From Cladophialophora immunda (lineage: Eukaryota; Ascomycota; Eurotiomycetes; Chaetothyriales; Herpotrichiellaceae): a stretch of DNA of 64,000 bases. A program made the translations under genes and the position numbers. The stretch lies in NCBI RefSeq assembly GCF_000835495.1, contig NW_015622541.1:1364001-1428000 (forward strand). Direction: 5' to 3'. The notes beneath the pieces are model-generated. The model had not been told where the DNA came from. It did not search any database and saw nothing but the letters and a program-made list of their open reading frames with translations. Of this stretch, positions 48,216 to 59,405 are shown in pieces. Every line of letters begins with the position of its first letter. Within the stretch, counting starts at the first letter, position 1.

Positions 48216-51017
48216 TCATCCCCATTCACTCTGCTTCGTCGGAAATGATTGAGTGGACAGCTGATCCGCAGCCTCTGCGAACGATGACCAACGCGCATGG
48301 CTAATACGGCCGTAAAGGCCCACGAATGACCGCATCACCTTCGCAGATTGGGACTTGTTCACCCAGATAGCTGAATGTTTCGTGTTGTCTTCCAACACAA
48401 GTGCAGCTTGGCCCGTCTCGTGTTCATGGGCGAAGTCGTGAGCTCCAGCATAAGCCCACAAAAGGACAGCTCCATGATGCAAGGCAGTGAACGCCAGAAG
48501 ATTGAAGCGCACTCTCTTGTTGTCGTCAACCTGTGCTTCTCTAGCGATCAATGACCAGATGATGCAAGCCCTTGCAGCTGCGAGACGGCCCCTGGGCGAA
48601 TTTGCCCAGTCATAAATTTGTATGACCAAGTCATGATCAACTGGTCGTTTGGCGGCCTGGAGGTATTGAATCTGATGCAGATCCTCGAGTGGTGCTTGAA
48701 GACGTAGGTAAGCCAAATGAAATAATATCAGACTGCTGAGGAGGCTACTACGGTCTCTGTTGGTCTTGGTGAATGCCTTGACAAGGGGAAGGGCACATTC
48801 CCACTTCTGCAATGCTGAAATCAGCCGACTGCGCTCCAGCTTGAGATCAGCCATTGTTCTCGAGGCGACATCTATGCTGCGAGTTTCTAGACCTAGAGTA
48901 CTGGGTTGGGAACGTGATCCGGTGCGGCACCGTTTCGGCGAGAACACTGAAGCTGACATGTCATGATCCATTGGTAGCTCCTCGATTTCTGAATCACCAC
49001 CGGTCAAGCGCGCGAACATATTCTGATCATGTGAGAACTTCCAGACAGGATATTGGAGGCCAAACATGAGTAGTTCCTGTCCGCAAGGGTCAAGGGGAGG
49101 AAGGGATTCATCCTTATCCATGGCAACACGATAAACGTCCGAAGCTCGCATTTGCCGTCCCGGGGTTTGTTCGTTTTCGATCAACTGTAGGCAGAGACCG
49201 GGTGGCATGCACTCACCACGCCATACAGCGTCGCACATGGGAAATTCGAGATCAATCTCTTCCAGAGAGATCAGAGGCCGGGTGTGAAGAAGGACACTCG
49301 TATACGTGTCAGCTCGAAAGATGCCAAATGCAAGGCGCCGACGGGCTTCCAGTTGCAGCCATATGGAGAGGCGCTCCCGATCCGATGCGGCACCCTTGAG
49401 TTGATGAAACTTTGCAAGGAGATTCGCTGCAGGGACTGCTGAAAAAAGATCCAGCCTACGTGCTTGTGCAACCAGGGTCGCGCCCAGATGTTGGGCATAT
49501 GTGAAAGCCTTGGATTGACCAAAGTACAGTGTGGCGACCTGGGTCAGAAGCCGTGCTTGTGCCAGCCATAAGGAATCCGTTTCGTCATTGGCAAACTCCA
49601 GCATTCCGCACAAGTTTATCCGGACCCTGGCATGGATCATTGCGCCAAAATTGCTTGCAGCTGGGCCATCATACATGGAGCCGATAGATGTCAACACCAG
49701 GAAAAGGATTGGGTGTAGAAGGTCCGCTTCCAAGGCCTGGGGGCTCAAAAGCGGCCAGAGCGGTCCAAAATTCGTGCAATACAAGTCAAAGAAGTGGTAC
49801 AACGTCGCAGCTGCTGAAGATCCTTCTCTGACCATGATCTCAAAAGCCTCCGCTATCTTTGGAGATATGAGTTGCCAAAACGCTGCACACTCTGCTTTTC
49901 GTCCCACACGGGACTCTGAGCCCGTGGCGAAGGCAACCAATTCGGCAATAACTTGGGCTTGACAGCTTCGGGGAGTTACCAGCTGTCGTGCCACCCTGCT
50001 AGGAGGGCGGGACTTCTCGTCTGAATTTGATATGCCAGAATTCACGTTCGTGGCGTTGAAGCAGTCACCGCTGTGGCCCCCATGGTGTATAGCAGCCTGC
50101 GAGGATGCAGATAGTCGTGCTGGAGAAAGACAACGGTCGTTGGCTCCAATAGAGGTATTGGTCGAGGCTTCCTGATGAAGAGATTGAGCTGAGAGGTTCG
50201 CCGATGCAGATGTCAGCACATTAGCTTGAGTGGAACGAGGAGGAACGAAGGAACCTTCCGTTGGCGCAAAGAGAACATCGTTGTCAAAGCATGGAACCTC
50301 TAGAGCGTCGTACCCATTTGCAAACATGCTTGCAGCCGGAGGGAGGTATAGGTTCTCATGCAACCAGGGCCAAGAAACCGCATCGATCGAGTGCAATGTG
50401 TTGGATGGATCCGACGCCATTCCCATGTCACAGCCGTCGACTAACAGAGAGGGAACATAGCCTGTCTGGAGAGGCAAAGCATGTTCTTCGATGGTGTTGA
50501 GGTGAAAAGAGGCTTGAAAATCCACTTGCGCCATGCTTCGATCAACCTCTTGGCCGTCGGTCGGCTGGATGGGGTCGTTCAGTTGTGATGGTAGCAGGCG
50601 TTCGAGTCCTTCTTGCTCAAATGCACTGTTCAAGTCTTCTGAAGTCGCCTCCCCGCTGGAGAGAGACGACAAACGGCTCAACCGATTTGTCCGGCGACTA
50701 TACGTGCAGTGTGCCTGGGCACCGACACAGCTTAAGCAGGGCCGCCCACTGTTGCACTTTGTCCGCAGCTCCCTGCATCGGTCGCAGGCTGTGTGACACC
50801 GCTTTCTTTCCGTGTCTGCTTCAGCTTGAGCAGAAGTGGGATCATCAGTCGTCGCTACGCCGTGCAACTTGGCGTGGCGCGACAACAGATCTCTCCGATA
50901 AAAAATCACACCGCAAATTGAACAGCGATGTTTTCGAGACTTGGAATGGCTATGTATATGTCTGGTCAGCGAATTTTGGCGGGCAAAATTTCGGTCACAG
51001 GTGTGGCACTGGAACAT
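48216..51017 (-). CDS. Transcription factor with two C2H2 fingers plus a Zn2Cys6 cluster
   Basis: 933 residues, no intron seen. The N-terminus holds finger 1 (C4, C7, H20, H24) and finger 2 (C32, C35, H48, H52), then after about 25 residues a binuclear cluster C78-x2-C81-x6-C88-x5-C94-x2-C97-x6-C104. A long Ser-rich, low-complexity linker follows, then the fungal transcription factor domain from about residue 390 (SRVGRKAECAAFWQLISPK, LYHFFDLYCTNFGPLWPLL, QLEARRRLAFGIFR). The double architecture is a known minority class in filamentous fungi, where such proteins occur in metabolic clusters. Lying centrally in the cluster, it is the best candidate for the pathway regulator, which is inference from position. 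Confidence 0.9.
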   Translation of the reverse strand: MFQCHTCDRNFARQNSLTRHIHSHSKSRKHRCSICGVIFYRRDLLSRHAKLHGVATTDDPTSAQAEADTERKRCHTACDRCRELRTKCNSGRPCLSCVGAQAHCTYSRRTNRLSRLSSLSSGEATSEDLNSAFEQEGLERLLPSQLNDPIQPTDGQEVDRSMAQVDFQASFHLNTIEEHALPLQTGYVPSLLVDGCDMGMASDPSNTLHSIDAVSWPWLHENLYLPPAASMFANGYDALEVPCFDNDVLFAPTEGSFVPPRSTQANVLTSASANLSAQSLHQEASTNTSIGANDRCLSPARLSASSQAAIHHGGHSGDCFNATNVNSGISNSDEKSRPPSRVARQLVTPRSCQAQVIAELVAFATGSESRVGRKAECAAFWQLISPKIAEAFEIMVREGSSAAATLYHFFDLYCTNFGPLWPLLSPQALEADLLHPILFLVLTSIGSMYDGPAASNFGAMIHARVRINLCGMLEFANDETDSLWLAQARLLTQVATLYFGQSKAFTYAQHLGATLVAQARRLDLFSAVPAANLLAKFHQLKGAASDRERLSIWLQLEARRRLAFGIFRADTYTSVLLHTRPLISLEEIDLEFPMCDAVWRGECMPPGLCLQLIENEQTPGRQMRASDVYRVAMDKDESLPPLDPCGQELLMFGLQYPVWKFSHDQNMFARLTGGDSEIEELPMDHDMSASVFSPKRCRTGSRSQPSTLGLETRSIDVASRTMADLKLERSRLISALQKWECALPLVKAFTKTNRDRSSLLSSLILFHLAYLRLQAPLEDLHQIQYLQAAKRPVDHDLVIQIYDWANSPRGRLAAARACIIWSLIAREAQVDDNKRVRFNLLAFTALHHGAVLLWAYAGAHDFAHEHETGQAALVLEDNTKHSAIWVNKSQSAKVMRSFVGLYGRISHARWSSFAEAADQLSTQSFPTKQSEWG

Positions 51018-51357
51018 TTGTTCGACGTGCCGGTGCAGCGCGATAAGAATTATTTTCGAGAAGGACTTGATTCCCCAGGGGATGAAGGAACCCCCCTTCT
51101 ATTTAATAGTGGCGGGCATCTATTGTAGAGACGGTGCAGCACCCGACCGCCGAGGCGCAAAATATGTGGGGAGAGGACCGGGGAGAGGACCGGGGGGGCT
51201 CGCGGAGAGCTGTTCCATTAATAATCTGGAACCGGGGTGGACTTGGACCCTTTTGACAGCAATCGCGTGCATAAATATTGGGAGAGGCTCATTCGTACGA
51301 CGATGGGAACGCTTCCGGCCATGTCTTCATTTACTGTGGCCACGGGCACGCGCCGTG
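51018..51357. other. Promoter region of the C2H2-Zn2Cys6 gene
   Basis: The region lies between the regulator start and the 3' end of the hydrolase gene. It contains two adjacent GGGAGAGGACCG copies at 51170-51190. No gene is seen. Confidence 0.4.
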
Positions 51358-52324
51358 CTATCCTGCCGCTTGAACTTGAAAGGCCATGCGATTTGCAAGA
51401 CGTCCAATGCCTCCGATCTCGACGGCGACCTCGTCTCCATCCTTGAGAAAAACGGGCGGTTTCATGAACAGCGCAACACCCCCGGGTGTCCCGGTCATGA
51501 TGAGTGACCCTCGCTGCAATGTCTGGCCTTGACTACAAAACGCTACCAGCTGTCGGACACCGAAGCAGAGATCCGAGGTGTTACTCTCCTGCCTTAGCTC
51601 CCCATTGACCCACGTTTTCAGCGACTGCTGGTCTGCCGCGCCCAGAATATGTGAGACGACCAGGCATGGCCCCAATGGAGCATATTTGTCGAAGGACTTG
51701 CTAAACGACCATTGAGGGACAGGCCCTGCTTTCCCTGCCTCTCTTTGCCAATCACGCGCCGAGACATCGTTGCCGGCTGTATACGCGGCCACATATTCCA
51801 GCGCATCATCAGCTGTCACGTCTTTTGCATCCTTCCCGATGACGACGACAAGCTCTCCCTCGTAGTCACATTGCGACTGGGCAATCAAAGGAATCGGAAT
51901 CGGTTCGCCATGATCAGCTACCGCGGGCCCAGGCTTTGTGAATACGGTAGGACAACTAGGAAGCGGTCGTCCGGTCTCAAGAACTGTTCAAGATCAGATA
52001 CGAACCTCGATTGTCAACATGCCGACGAGTAGTCCACTTACTATGAGTTCTGTAGTTCAGTCCAATGCATCGAATGATAGGCACGTCTGCCACCTCCAAC
52101 GGACCCAGAAGCCTTTTGACATCTTCGATTGCACCCGTGGGCTTCACGTCCAGAGGATGCGACCCCTCCCAAACCTTCACTTGGAGCTTCCCTTCATCGG
52201 CCAGCTGCGCAATGAGTGTGATGTCCGAGTCTGCCACAATGGGCTCCCCGTAGCGCGCTGTTGCGTAGTCGCCAGTCGGGATATAGCGTACCAATCTATC
52301 CCACGCGACTAGGTGCGGCGACAT
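51358..52324 (-). CDS. Fumarylacetoacetate hydrolase (FAH) family protein
   Basis: 302 residues in two exons, 52042-52324 and 51358-51983, with a 58-bp phase-1 intron (GTAAGT to CAG). Splicing joins CIGLNYRTH to ILETGRPLPSCPTVFTKPGP, restoring the family core. Next come QCDYEGELVVVIGK, with the Glu metal ligands of the ExE motif represented by YEGEL, then YTAGNDVSARDWQ and GSLIMTGTPGGVALFMKPP, as in the FahA/HpcE fold. Family members hydrolyse or decarboxylate acyl-pyruvates and similar diketo acids with a divalent metal, usually in the cytosol or mitochondria. Next to the ring-cleaving dioxygenase (divergent, 0.7 kb apart), the simplest guess is that it acts on the ring-fission product or a later acyl-pyruvate. 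Confidence 0.92.
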
Positions 52325-53031
52325 GATGTAGGCAAGTTGGGATGTTTTGGGCCTACTTCAAAAGGACAGAGATCTGGACACTTTCGACAGTGAAGCGCCA
52401 AAAGTAGCCCAGACACGAACTGAAGCTTGAAATAGCGACGACAACACGAGCCGTCCAGATCGACCAAAGGCCATGGCCGTCGAGTGGCGATTTGGGCAAA
52501 GGCAGTACTCGGTACTCAAGTGTGGTCCTTGTGACCGTTCCCAAGTAATGCGACACTTCCCGTGCCACTTTTTCCGGTTCTACGTGACGCCGGCTAGTTG
52601 ATGACGCCATGACTGGCTACAAGGCTGCGGCTTGGGGCAGAAACTAGTTGCTCAGGCGCCACCTTATCCGCGTTGCGAGCCCTCGATTGTGATCCACTCT
52701 TTTGAGGCACTACAATTGGTCACACAACTCTTGTGGTTATTGGCCACGCAGTCCTTCGATTTGCTGTTCTCCAGACTGCCACGCGGTGGAGGTGGCAAGG
52801 TGGGAAACCCAGGGCCAGATCTCTTCGATGTACACGTAAGTATCAAATGCTGAAGACCGCGGCCAATTCCAGGCGCAATTAGTAATCCTGTTTCGCTTCG
52901 CTCAACAGATATTACGGGCACGATCGTATTTGGGGAGGGCTTCCGTGACCTGGCAGGCTGATAACCATCTTGCCATCGCTGAGCCGAAGAGTATCTGGCA
53001 ACGAACAGTCGCCTACACGAGTCAACGCAAC
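52325..53031. promoter_or_regulatory. Divergent promoter between hydrolase and dioxygenase
   Basis: About 0.7 kb shared by two outward-facing genes. Short frames at 52353-52610 (-) and 52632-52853 (+) carry no family signature. The dioxygenase frame is open upstream of its ATG to 52930 but only with a TTG. Confidence 0.45.
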
Positions 53032-54094
53032 ATGTCAATTCCAGAAAACGGGCCCCGCATACAACTCCGGACAACAGCTTTTGTCATCTATCACCATGCA
53101 GACCTGAAAAAGGCACGAGAGTTTCTCATCGACTTCGGCTTGTCCGTAGCGCAAGAAACCGAACAAGAAATTTATTTCCAAGGCTTTGGCGTCGAACCAT
53201 TTGTTTATGTCGCACGCCAGGCACAAGGAGAGAGTTCTTTCGAAGGTGCCGCGTACGAAGTTGAGAGCCGAGCAGAACTGGAACGAGCCACCAAGATCAA
53301 AGGCGCCACTTCGATCCTACCGCTAAATGCTCCAGGAGGAGGTGACTACGTGAGACTGACAGATCCTGTTGGTCACCGAGTGTATCTCGTTCACGGTCAA
53401 GTTAAGAAGGAATCAAATCCGCCGGTGCTGAAAAAGTTGGTGGTTAACTACGAAGATGAGAAACCTAGAAAAGGTCATTTCCAGCGCTTCGAACCCGGTC
53501 CAGCACCTGTTCATCGCTGGGGGCATTATGGTGTGACTTACCCAGAGGGCACGTATCAGCTAATGTTCGACTGGTATACGACGAACCTGGCATTGGCCGT
53601 ATCAGATGTCGTATACAAGGATGAAAATCCTGTCACATGCTTTTTCCATATCGATCGAGGCTTGGAGTTTACCGATCATCATGCTTTTTTCTTCAAACGA
53701 GTCAAGCCTGAACAAAATCCCAACGTTGCCCATGCAGCATTTGAAGTGCATGACTTCGACATTCAAATGTTGGGGCATAACTACCTGGAGGAGAAAGGCT
53801 ACGAAAATTGTTGGGGGGTTGGTCGTGTATGTCACTCCTTCCAGATCGACAGAGATAGTCTCCTAACATAGTCACAGCATGTTCTTGGTAGTCAGGTTTT
53901 CGACTACTGGTTCGATCCCAGCAGATTTATCCTAGTAAGTTACTTCACCTTGAGTCAATTGACACCCCGCTCAATCTGGATAGGAACACTACGCGGATGG
54001 GGATTTGGTCAACTCTGAAACAGAAGTAGCCCATGTACTCGCAGGACCACAGGCATTAAAGATATGGGGTCCACCAGTCCCAGTAGTGTCCTAA
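53032..54094 (+). CDS. Two-domain VOC-fold extradiol dioxygenase (catechol 2,3-dioxygenase-like)
   Basis: 320 residues in three exons, 53032-53826, 53878-53934 and 53984-54094, with introns of 51 and 49 bp. Splicing converts an apparently truncated frame into the canonical ending RHVLGSQVFDYWFDPSRFIL then EHYADGDLVNS. Two glyoxalase/VOC modules are seen. Likely iron ligands are His in RWGHYGVTY, His in VAHAAFEVHD and Glu in LEHYADGD, the His-His-Glu facial triad of type I extradiol enzymes, which cut the ring next to the two hydroxyls. The first module has VIYHHADLKKAREF and is probably structural. The ATG was chosen because no other ATG precedes the domain. This is the key reason to read the cluster as aromatic ring catabolism. 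Confidence 0.88.
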
Positions 54095-54696
54095 AGGTAG
54101 TATAATCATCCTGAACAAGAGAATAGCAAGTTTTTATTCAGCATCAAGTCCTGAGTTATAGCTCTCCCTTGGCATAGGGCATTTCCTTGATAACTTGGTC
54201 TTAAACTGATGGAGCTGACACTCAGCTCACTTTAGTTGATAATACCTATGACCTAACCAGACATTACATTCCATTACGCCACAGGAATCTATATATTGCG
54301 CACAGTCCAATACGCAGCTGACTCTGGCTGGCTGCGATTCCCACCTGTGGCGCTTCCTATTCTGCCCGAAGATCTACGGTGGTGCAGCTCACAATATATC
54401 TCTCTACCTGCGATGGACGCCGCTATTGCGGCCATGTACCCCGCGAGCCTTTGAACAAAACTTGATCGGTATGTCTTTCAGTGGGTCGGTCTAGGGCGTT
54501 CACGGCGCTGGTATGTATGAGGTTGTCTTTCTCACTATACGGTTCCCCGCTTTAACTCAACTAGCTGCGGGCCCACCTCCGCACTTAGTATTCGGCCATA
54601 TGGAAATGCCCGAACACATGAGTACAAATGTTACTGAATTATCCGAGTAATCTCGCGACCTGGTGGCCTCCATGAGACCTTACAAGACACACAAGT
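54095..54696. other. Intergenic between dioxygenase and second monooxygenase
   Basis: 600 bp separating two plus-strand genes; no coding frame, repeat or RNA gene was recognised. It presumably carries the monooxygenase promoter. Confidence 0.4.
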
Positions 54697-56412
54697 ATGA
54701 AGAACGAAGTTTTGATTGTCGGAAGCGGCCCGACCGGACTCATTCTCGCCTATGAGCTGCAGCGGCGCAATGTGCCTATCAGGCTCATCGAGAAACGCAA
54801 AGGGCCATCCAGTACTGCCCGGGCGATGACACTCCATGCCCGAACAATGGAAATGTTTGATCGTAAGTCTTTTCAATAACATGCCCCTTTCATCTGAATT
54901 TTCGGCAGTTAAGATGGTCACCATGAATACACGTTCAAGAATGCACGAATACAAGCTAATCCGAGTGCTCCCTATACAGATATGGGCGTGGCCCCTAGAC
55001 TACGAGAAGTGTGCCTGGCTTGCCCCGGGAACCTTTATCATTTCCCGGGCCTCAGAGACGAGGAACTGCCTCGCACAGACTATCGAGTCTTGCCTACTCG
55101 CTACCCATTCTACTTCAAGGTCGCGCAAAACCATTTTGAACAGATTCTACGCGAACACTTGTTTGCCCATTACAGTCTTCGGCCAGAGTATAACACAGAG
55201 TTGGTGCAATTAAGTCAGGATGAAATGTCTACTAGGGCAGACCTCCGTATGCCGAACGGCAATACGGAAGAACTAAGTTATGCCTATGTCGTTGGCTGTG
55301 ATGGCGTGAGGAGTTTCGTGCGAGAGGCAGCTCAGATTAGGTTCACGGGTCGGGTGGTCAGTGCAATGGCCATGATGGATGTCCCCCTCACAGGTGTGGA
55401 TTTCGACGACCGCTGGATGAATTACTTCTTTAACCGGGACTATTTCATCAATTGCACCAAGATGCCAGGTAACGTTTATCGAATCTACATGAGCGAGGGG
55501 ACAGGAGAGTATGTCTACGCCGAGGATAAACGCAAAGCCTTTCAGGATGTGGTCGATAAGATCGGGGTCAAAATTCGACTTGGGGAGCCAGAGTGGGCTA
55601 CCGATTGGGAAATTCGTAATAATATTGCGGATCGATACAGAAATCGGCGATTACTGATATGCGGTGATGCTTCACACGTTCACTCCCCATCTGGTGGACA
55701 AGGTATGAATGGTTGTATGCAGGATGCTTTCAACCTTGGCTGGAAACTCGCCGCAGTTTTCAAGGGTGAGGCGAACGAGCGGATTCTTGATACGTATGAG
55801 GCGGAACGGCGACCCATTGGTGAGCAAATCAGCAAAGGAGCTCAAGAAAATCATGACATCGTCATGGGGTTTGGCGTCGACCTCGGGAAACGTCTGGCTA
55901 TGACCCAAGTCCCCAACTGGGAGCGCGATACAATTTACCTGGTTTCTGGCCTCTCTCACAACTATCGTGATGTGGTATCGATTCCTTCCGGCTTAACTGA
56001 GACTCGCGGGCCCCGTGCTGGGGAACGGGTATTGGACGCTCTGCTGGTGGAGTCCCCTCAGCGATACCTTTACGACGTATGCCGTCGCCCTCAATTCAGT
56101 CTGCTTGTCGTCCCAGGGGCAGAGGAGAAGGAGCATATTCAGCTTGCTACTCAGCTTCGAGACAGCCTCGACAAACAATTTGAGAAACAAGTCAGTACAA
56201 TCCTGCTTTCAAGTCATCGAAATACCGACTTTGGCGTGGACTACTGTTTTCGGTACGAAGCGCGCGAGCTTCTCGAAAAGTACGAAATTGGTGATGAAGG
56301 TCGACTGATTGTCGTTCGACCTGACCTGTACATTGGGATGGTCTGTATACCTGAAGACTGGAAGGCGATACTGGAGTACATGGCCCAATGGTTTGTCCCT
56401 GTTCGGCACTGA
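54697..56412 (+). CDS. Second FAD-dependent aromatic monooxygenase
   Basis: 532 residues in two exons, 54697-54862 and 54980-56412, with a 117-bp phase-1 intron (GTAAGT to CAG) that joins EMFD to HMGVAPRL. The N-terminus VLIVGSGPTGLILAYELQRR is the FAD GxGxxG motif. Then follow GCDGVRSFVRE (DG motif) and LLICGDASHVHSPSGGQGMN (GD motif), continuing to MQDAFNLGWKLA. The C-terminus LIVVRPDLYIGMVCIPEDW is a thioredoxin-like tail as in phenol-hydroxylase and MhpA relatives. It belongs to the same broad class as the monooxygenase at 43874-45678 but differs strongly in sequence, so the two probably oxidise different intermediates. It would make the catechol or hydroquinone needed by the neighbouring dioxygenase; this order is inference. 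Confidence 0.9.
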
Positions 56413-57138
56413 CTCGGCACTCTGACTGGTAGTCCTGAGTATATAGGATCGTAGGTTCTTGAGTAGAATCGCGGCCAAGCATCATACTAACTCGAGAGGA
56501 ATACCGAGGCAGGTTTCAAGAGCTTTCCTTTGGCAGCTTAACATTCCTCACCATTTCCTACCTGGCCTAGATTGCAAACACACTAGCGTGCCATCTATCG
56601 AAATAAACAATAGCACAGCACAGAGTCTTGCAGTATCTGGAGCACGCCTCCGTACGGAGTATACGTAACATCTTCATAACTTATTCTAGCTAAGTTTACT
56701 TAGTCTAACGGCATTTAGACCTTTACGGCTCTAGTGGCCGCTTATTCACCAAGATATAATTTAAAATGTTGTAGAAGTAACGTGGAAAAAGCTTGCTATG
56801 TTTGGAAGCCAGCTATTGAATCCTCTACTAACTGAGCCCCGTCAAACCCGCACTTTTGGCTATTCGGTTATAAGTTACCAGTCCAAACTAAGTTCGAGAC
56901 TCTGAGGCCACGAGGACGGGTGTACCCTATGTCGTCTGAGTAGAAAATCATATTCAATGCCGCAGTATGAGCACAGTACACCCCAAGCATATAACGTACA
57001 CTTAAAATGCTTCCTGGCCACAAATTCTTTGAGTTGTGCGCTGTCTACCAGGTTCTCGCCTTTCAGATTTGGACAACATCCCGCTTGATTTCAACCCATC
57101 TTTCTCCTTTGGCAGCCGTGGTTTCAGCCGCAACCATC
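56413..57138. other. Intergenic, no gene seen
   Basis: Right edge of the intact cluster. Local AT-rich patches occur at 56650-56780. The short frame opening at 57007 only gains a recognisable protein signal from 57139 on. Confidence 0.4.
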
Positions 57139-57264
57139 ATGACTGAGACCCTCGCCAGCGAGCGCGCTCGGGGTACGCACCGTCTCCGTCATGCGGAGAC
57201 AAATGGCATCGTTCTTATTCCAATGCCGTCAGACGATCCAGCTGACCCTCTGCGCTGGTTCGTG
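57139..57264 (+). pseudogene. N-terminal fragment of an MFS transporter gene
   Basis: From the ATG at 57139 the frame reads MTETLASERARG and then GIVLIPMPSDDPADPLRW. The segment L-P-PSDDPxDPLxW is the conserved cytosolic N-terminus that precedes the first membrane helix in many fungal major facilitator transporters. The frame ends two codons later (TAA) and no transmembrane helices of a transporter were found in the following kilobase on any frame. It therefore appears to be a truncated relic, perhaps of the pathway's permease. Confidence 0.55.
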
Positions 57265-58714
57265 TAATCCCCGGCTAGACTGTCTGCATACTATCCAGTT
57301 TAGGCAGACAAATTCTGTCACAGGTCAAGGCCCTTCCAAATCCACGTTACCATGCTAGTGTGCTCTACTCAGTTCTTCGGCAATTTTCTACGAACCTGAG
57401 CCTAGGCAATGCGGTTAGGGCTCTCACCATTGCCACACTCCTCTGGAGTGTGGATTGCGTTGTAATCGTATGTCAATCGTCGAGTGAACGATACTCTGCT
57501 TTGGCTTCTGGCGTGCTATCGTTGCCTGTTGAGAGGCTCCTCTAAATTCAACAAAGCCCTTGGAATATCGTGTAACTGACATCTACGGATAATGCCGTTT
57601 CTACCTCGTCTACTACGATTCGTTGATAATATGAAATAGCACTTTCTCCCCGGGCCAGCCCTTCCGTGGTGAGATATTCAAGTATCTCTGTGTTAAGAGC
57701 AGGCCTGGCCTGCAGCCCCCAGATAAAGCTGTGAGGAGAGCCAGTGCACTAGAATGGCAGGCAAGCGGACCTCAGGGTTGCCCGGTCGGATAGCGAGTTA
57801 GGACTAGCTAGAGCCCGTTGGCCATGTCCCTCCCAGGAGTATGAGACATCGATCAATCAATAAAATAATGAAACACTCAGAAACAATAATCACCGCTGAT
57901 CACCACCGATCATCCAGGGATATATATACTCGGTCATTTGTTAGACGCCTTACAGGAGTAGGCGCTAGTCGGGGTCGAATATGATACGAATTCTACTATG
58001 AGACCAGTTTGTAGAGGTTTCGAAGAAATGCTTTGAGGGCAGGCCATCACCTCGCGGAATGGCGTAAGGAAACAAGCTCTTTGCGCGCGAACACGCAGCC
58101 TTACAGTCTGAGCAGGGCTGCAATGAGGATTCAATCCAATATGCAACAACACAACATTGCCCAACCGTGGCAGTCCTCCTTCTCCCTCGCATAACGCGTC
58201 ACAGAAATCCTCGCATAAGTTAGTGGGCGATTGTCTCACAACAATTCCTCCAGGATAAGTTGTGATATAGGCTAGCAGTGTTGCGAGGAGGGAGTGAAAC
58301 GAGTTGAATGACAAAGTGGGTGTACAAAGAATGGTAAAAACCGAAATAATGCGTGCACACTAGATGCTCTTCCAGTGGAAGGCCGAGGTTACCTAGATTA
58401 GTCAATTCTGGAAAATCTTCATAGCCACATTATTGTCTCCGATCCCGAAATCCAGCATCAGTGTTATCTATGACCTTCTATATCGGCCTGATTTGCCTCC
58501 GAGTTTTTCCATCTTTATGGGAGAAGCCGAGGAAGCCGTATGTCATAGAATGAGGGCACCACCATTCTTTCCTTATCATGTTGGGTGCTTAGAGCGAGCC
58601 ATTGAATGACGCACTTCCGAAAGGAAAGTAGTTCGTATTCTGGCCTCGAACTGGCGAAGCTGTGGGAAGGCCACAGACAGCACTAGTAAGGAAGGCAATA
58701 AAGGATATCACGAC
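57265..58714. other. Gene-free stretch right of the cluster
   Basis: About 1.45 kb with normal CpA/TpG content and no long frame with family features. Small frames at 57360, 57934 and 58220 look like chance. Possibly degraded remainder of the transporter gene. Confidence 0.4.
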
Positions 58715-59405
58715 CGCATGCATTCTGTTAGATTTTTATAAACTTACTTTATGATGTTGTGTTAGACTAGCGATAGGTGGATATAAGTATCTTATACTTG
58801 CTAACCGCTATAGGTTAGACCTAGTACTTCGCGATTGATAGCCGTTACGTATACCGAAGCTCGTCAGGAATGCACTTACGTTTAAGGGTACCGATGTCCC
58901 TATCGTACTTAAGCTTAATACCGGAAGATATCTATGCGTAGCTATCGATAGTGGCATAAGACCTAGACAATCATTACTATTCTAGGTCTAACGAGTAGGT
59001 AACATACCTTACTAGGGTTGGTACTGTGAGTAGAGGATGGAGAAGAGGGTAACAAGAACGAAGATGGAAAATGGTCATTTGGCGTCCGGGAGTAGACGTT
59101 GAGGTTCCGTCTACGTGATCCGGAATGATGATGTAGTCGCCGATTAGTCATAACCATAAGGCTTACGGTCAGCCTTATGTATAGTGGTATTGAGGAATTA
59201 TGACCTTGGGTAACGCATAGGAAAAAGATCAACGCATATCTAAAGTTGTTGAAGCCACATTCAATCTACTTTGCAATCTAGGGTAGGAATTATCCCCGAG
59301 ACAGTAATATTTGGGAATCAACGCTCTCTGGGAGCAGTGTCCACCTAACCTGGATAGTAGAAGTAAGGAGTCCCTGTACTAAACAACCTCCCTCTTACCT
59401 CGCAG
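58715..59405. other. Transition into RIP-decayed DNA, no gene recognised
   Basis: From about 58725 TpA words become frequent again. No LTR pair or protein motif could be established here. Confidence 0.35.

Noticed and set aside
52353..52610. 85-codon minus-strand frame upstream of the FAH-family gene
   Set aside because: It has an ATG but no recognisable motif, and the hydrolase already has a complete N-terminus at 52324.
54631..54954. 107-codon minus-strand frame over the second monooxygenase start
   Set aside because: It is antisense to the FAD-binding exon, whose GxGxxG motif and splice site are clear.
58760..59054. Possible extra LTR (TGTTAGAC to GGGTAACA)
   Set aside because: There is no flanking duplication and no second copy in the window.
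58963..59232. 89-codon minus-strand frame
   Set aside because: Low-complexity Ser-rich reading without domain features, in DNA that is becoming RIP-affected.
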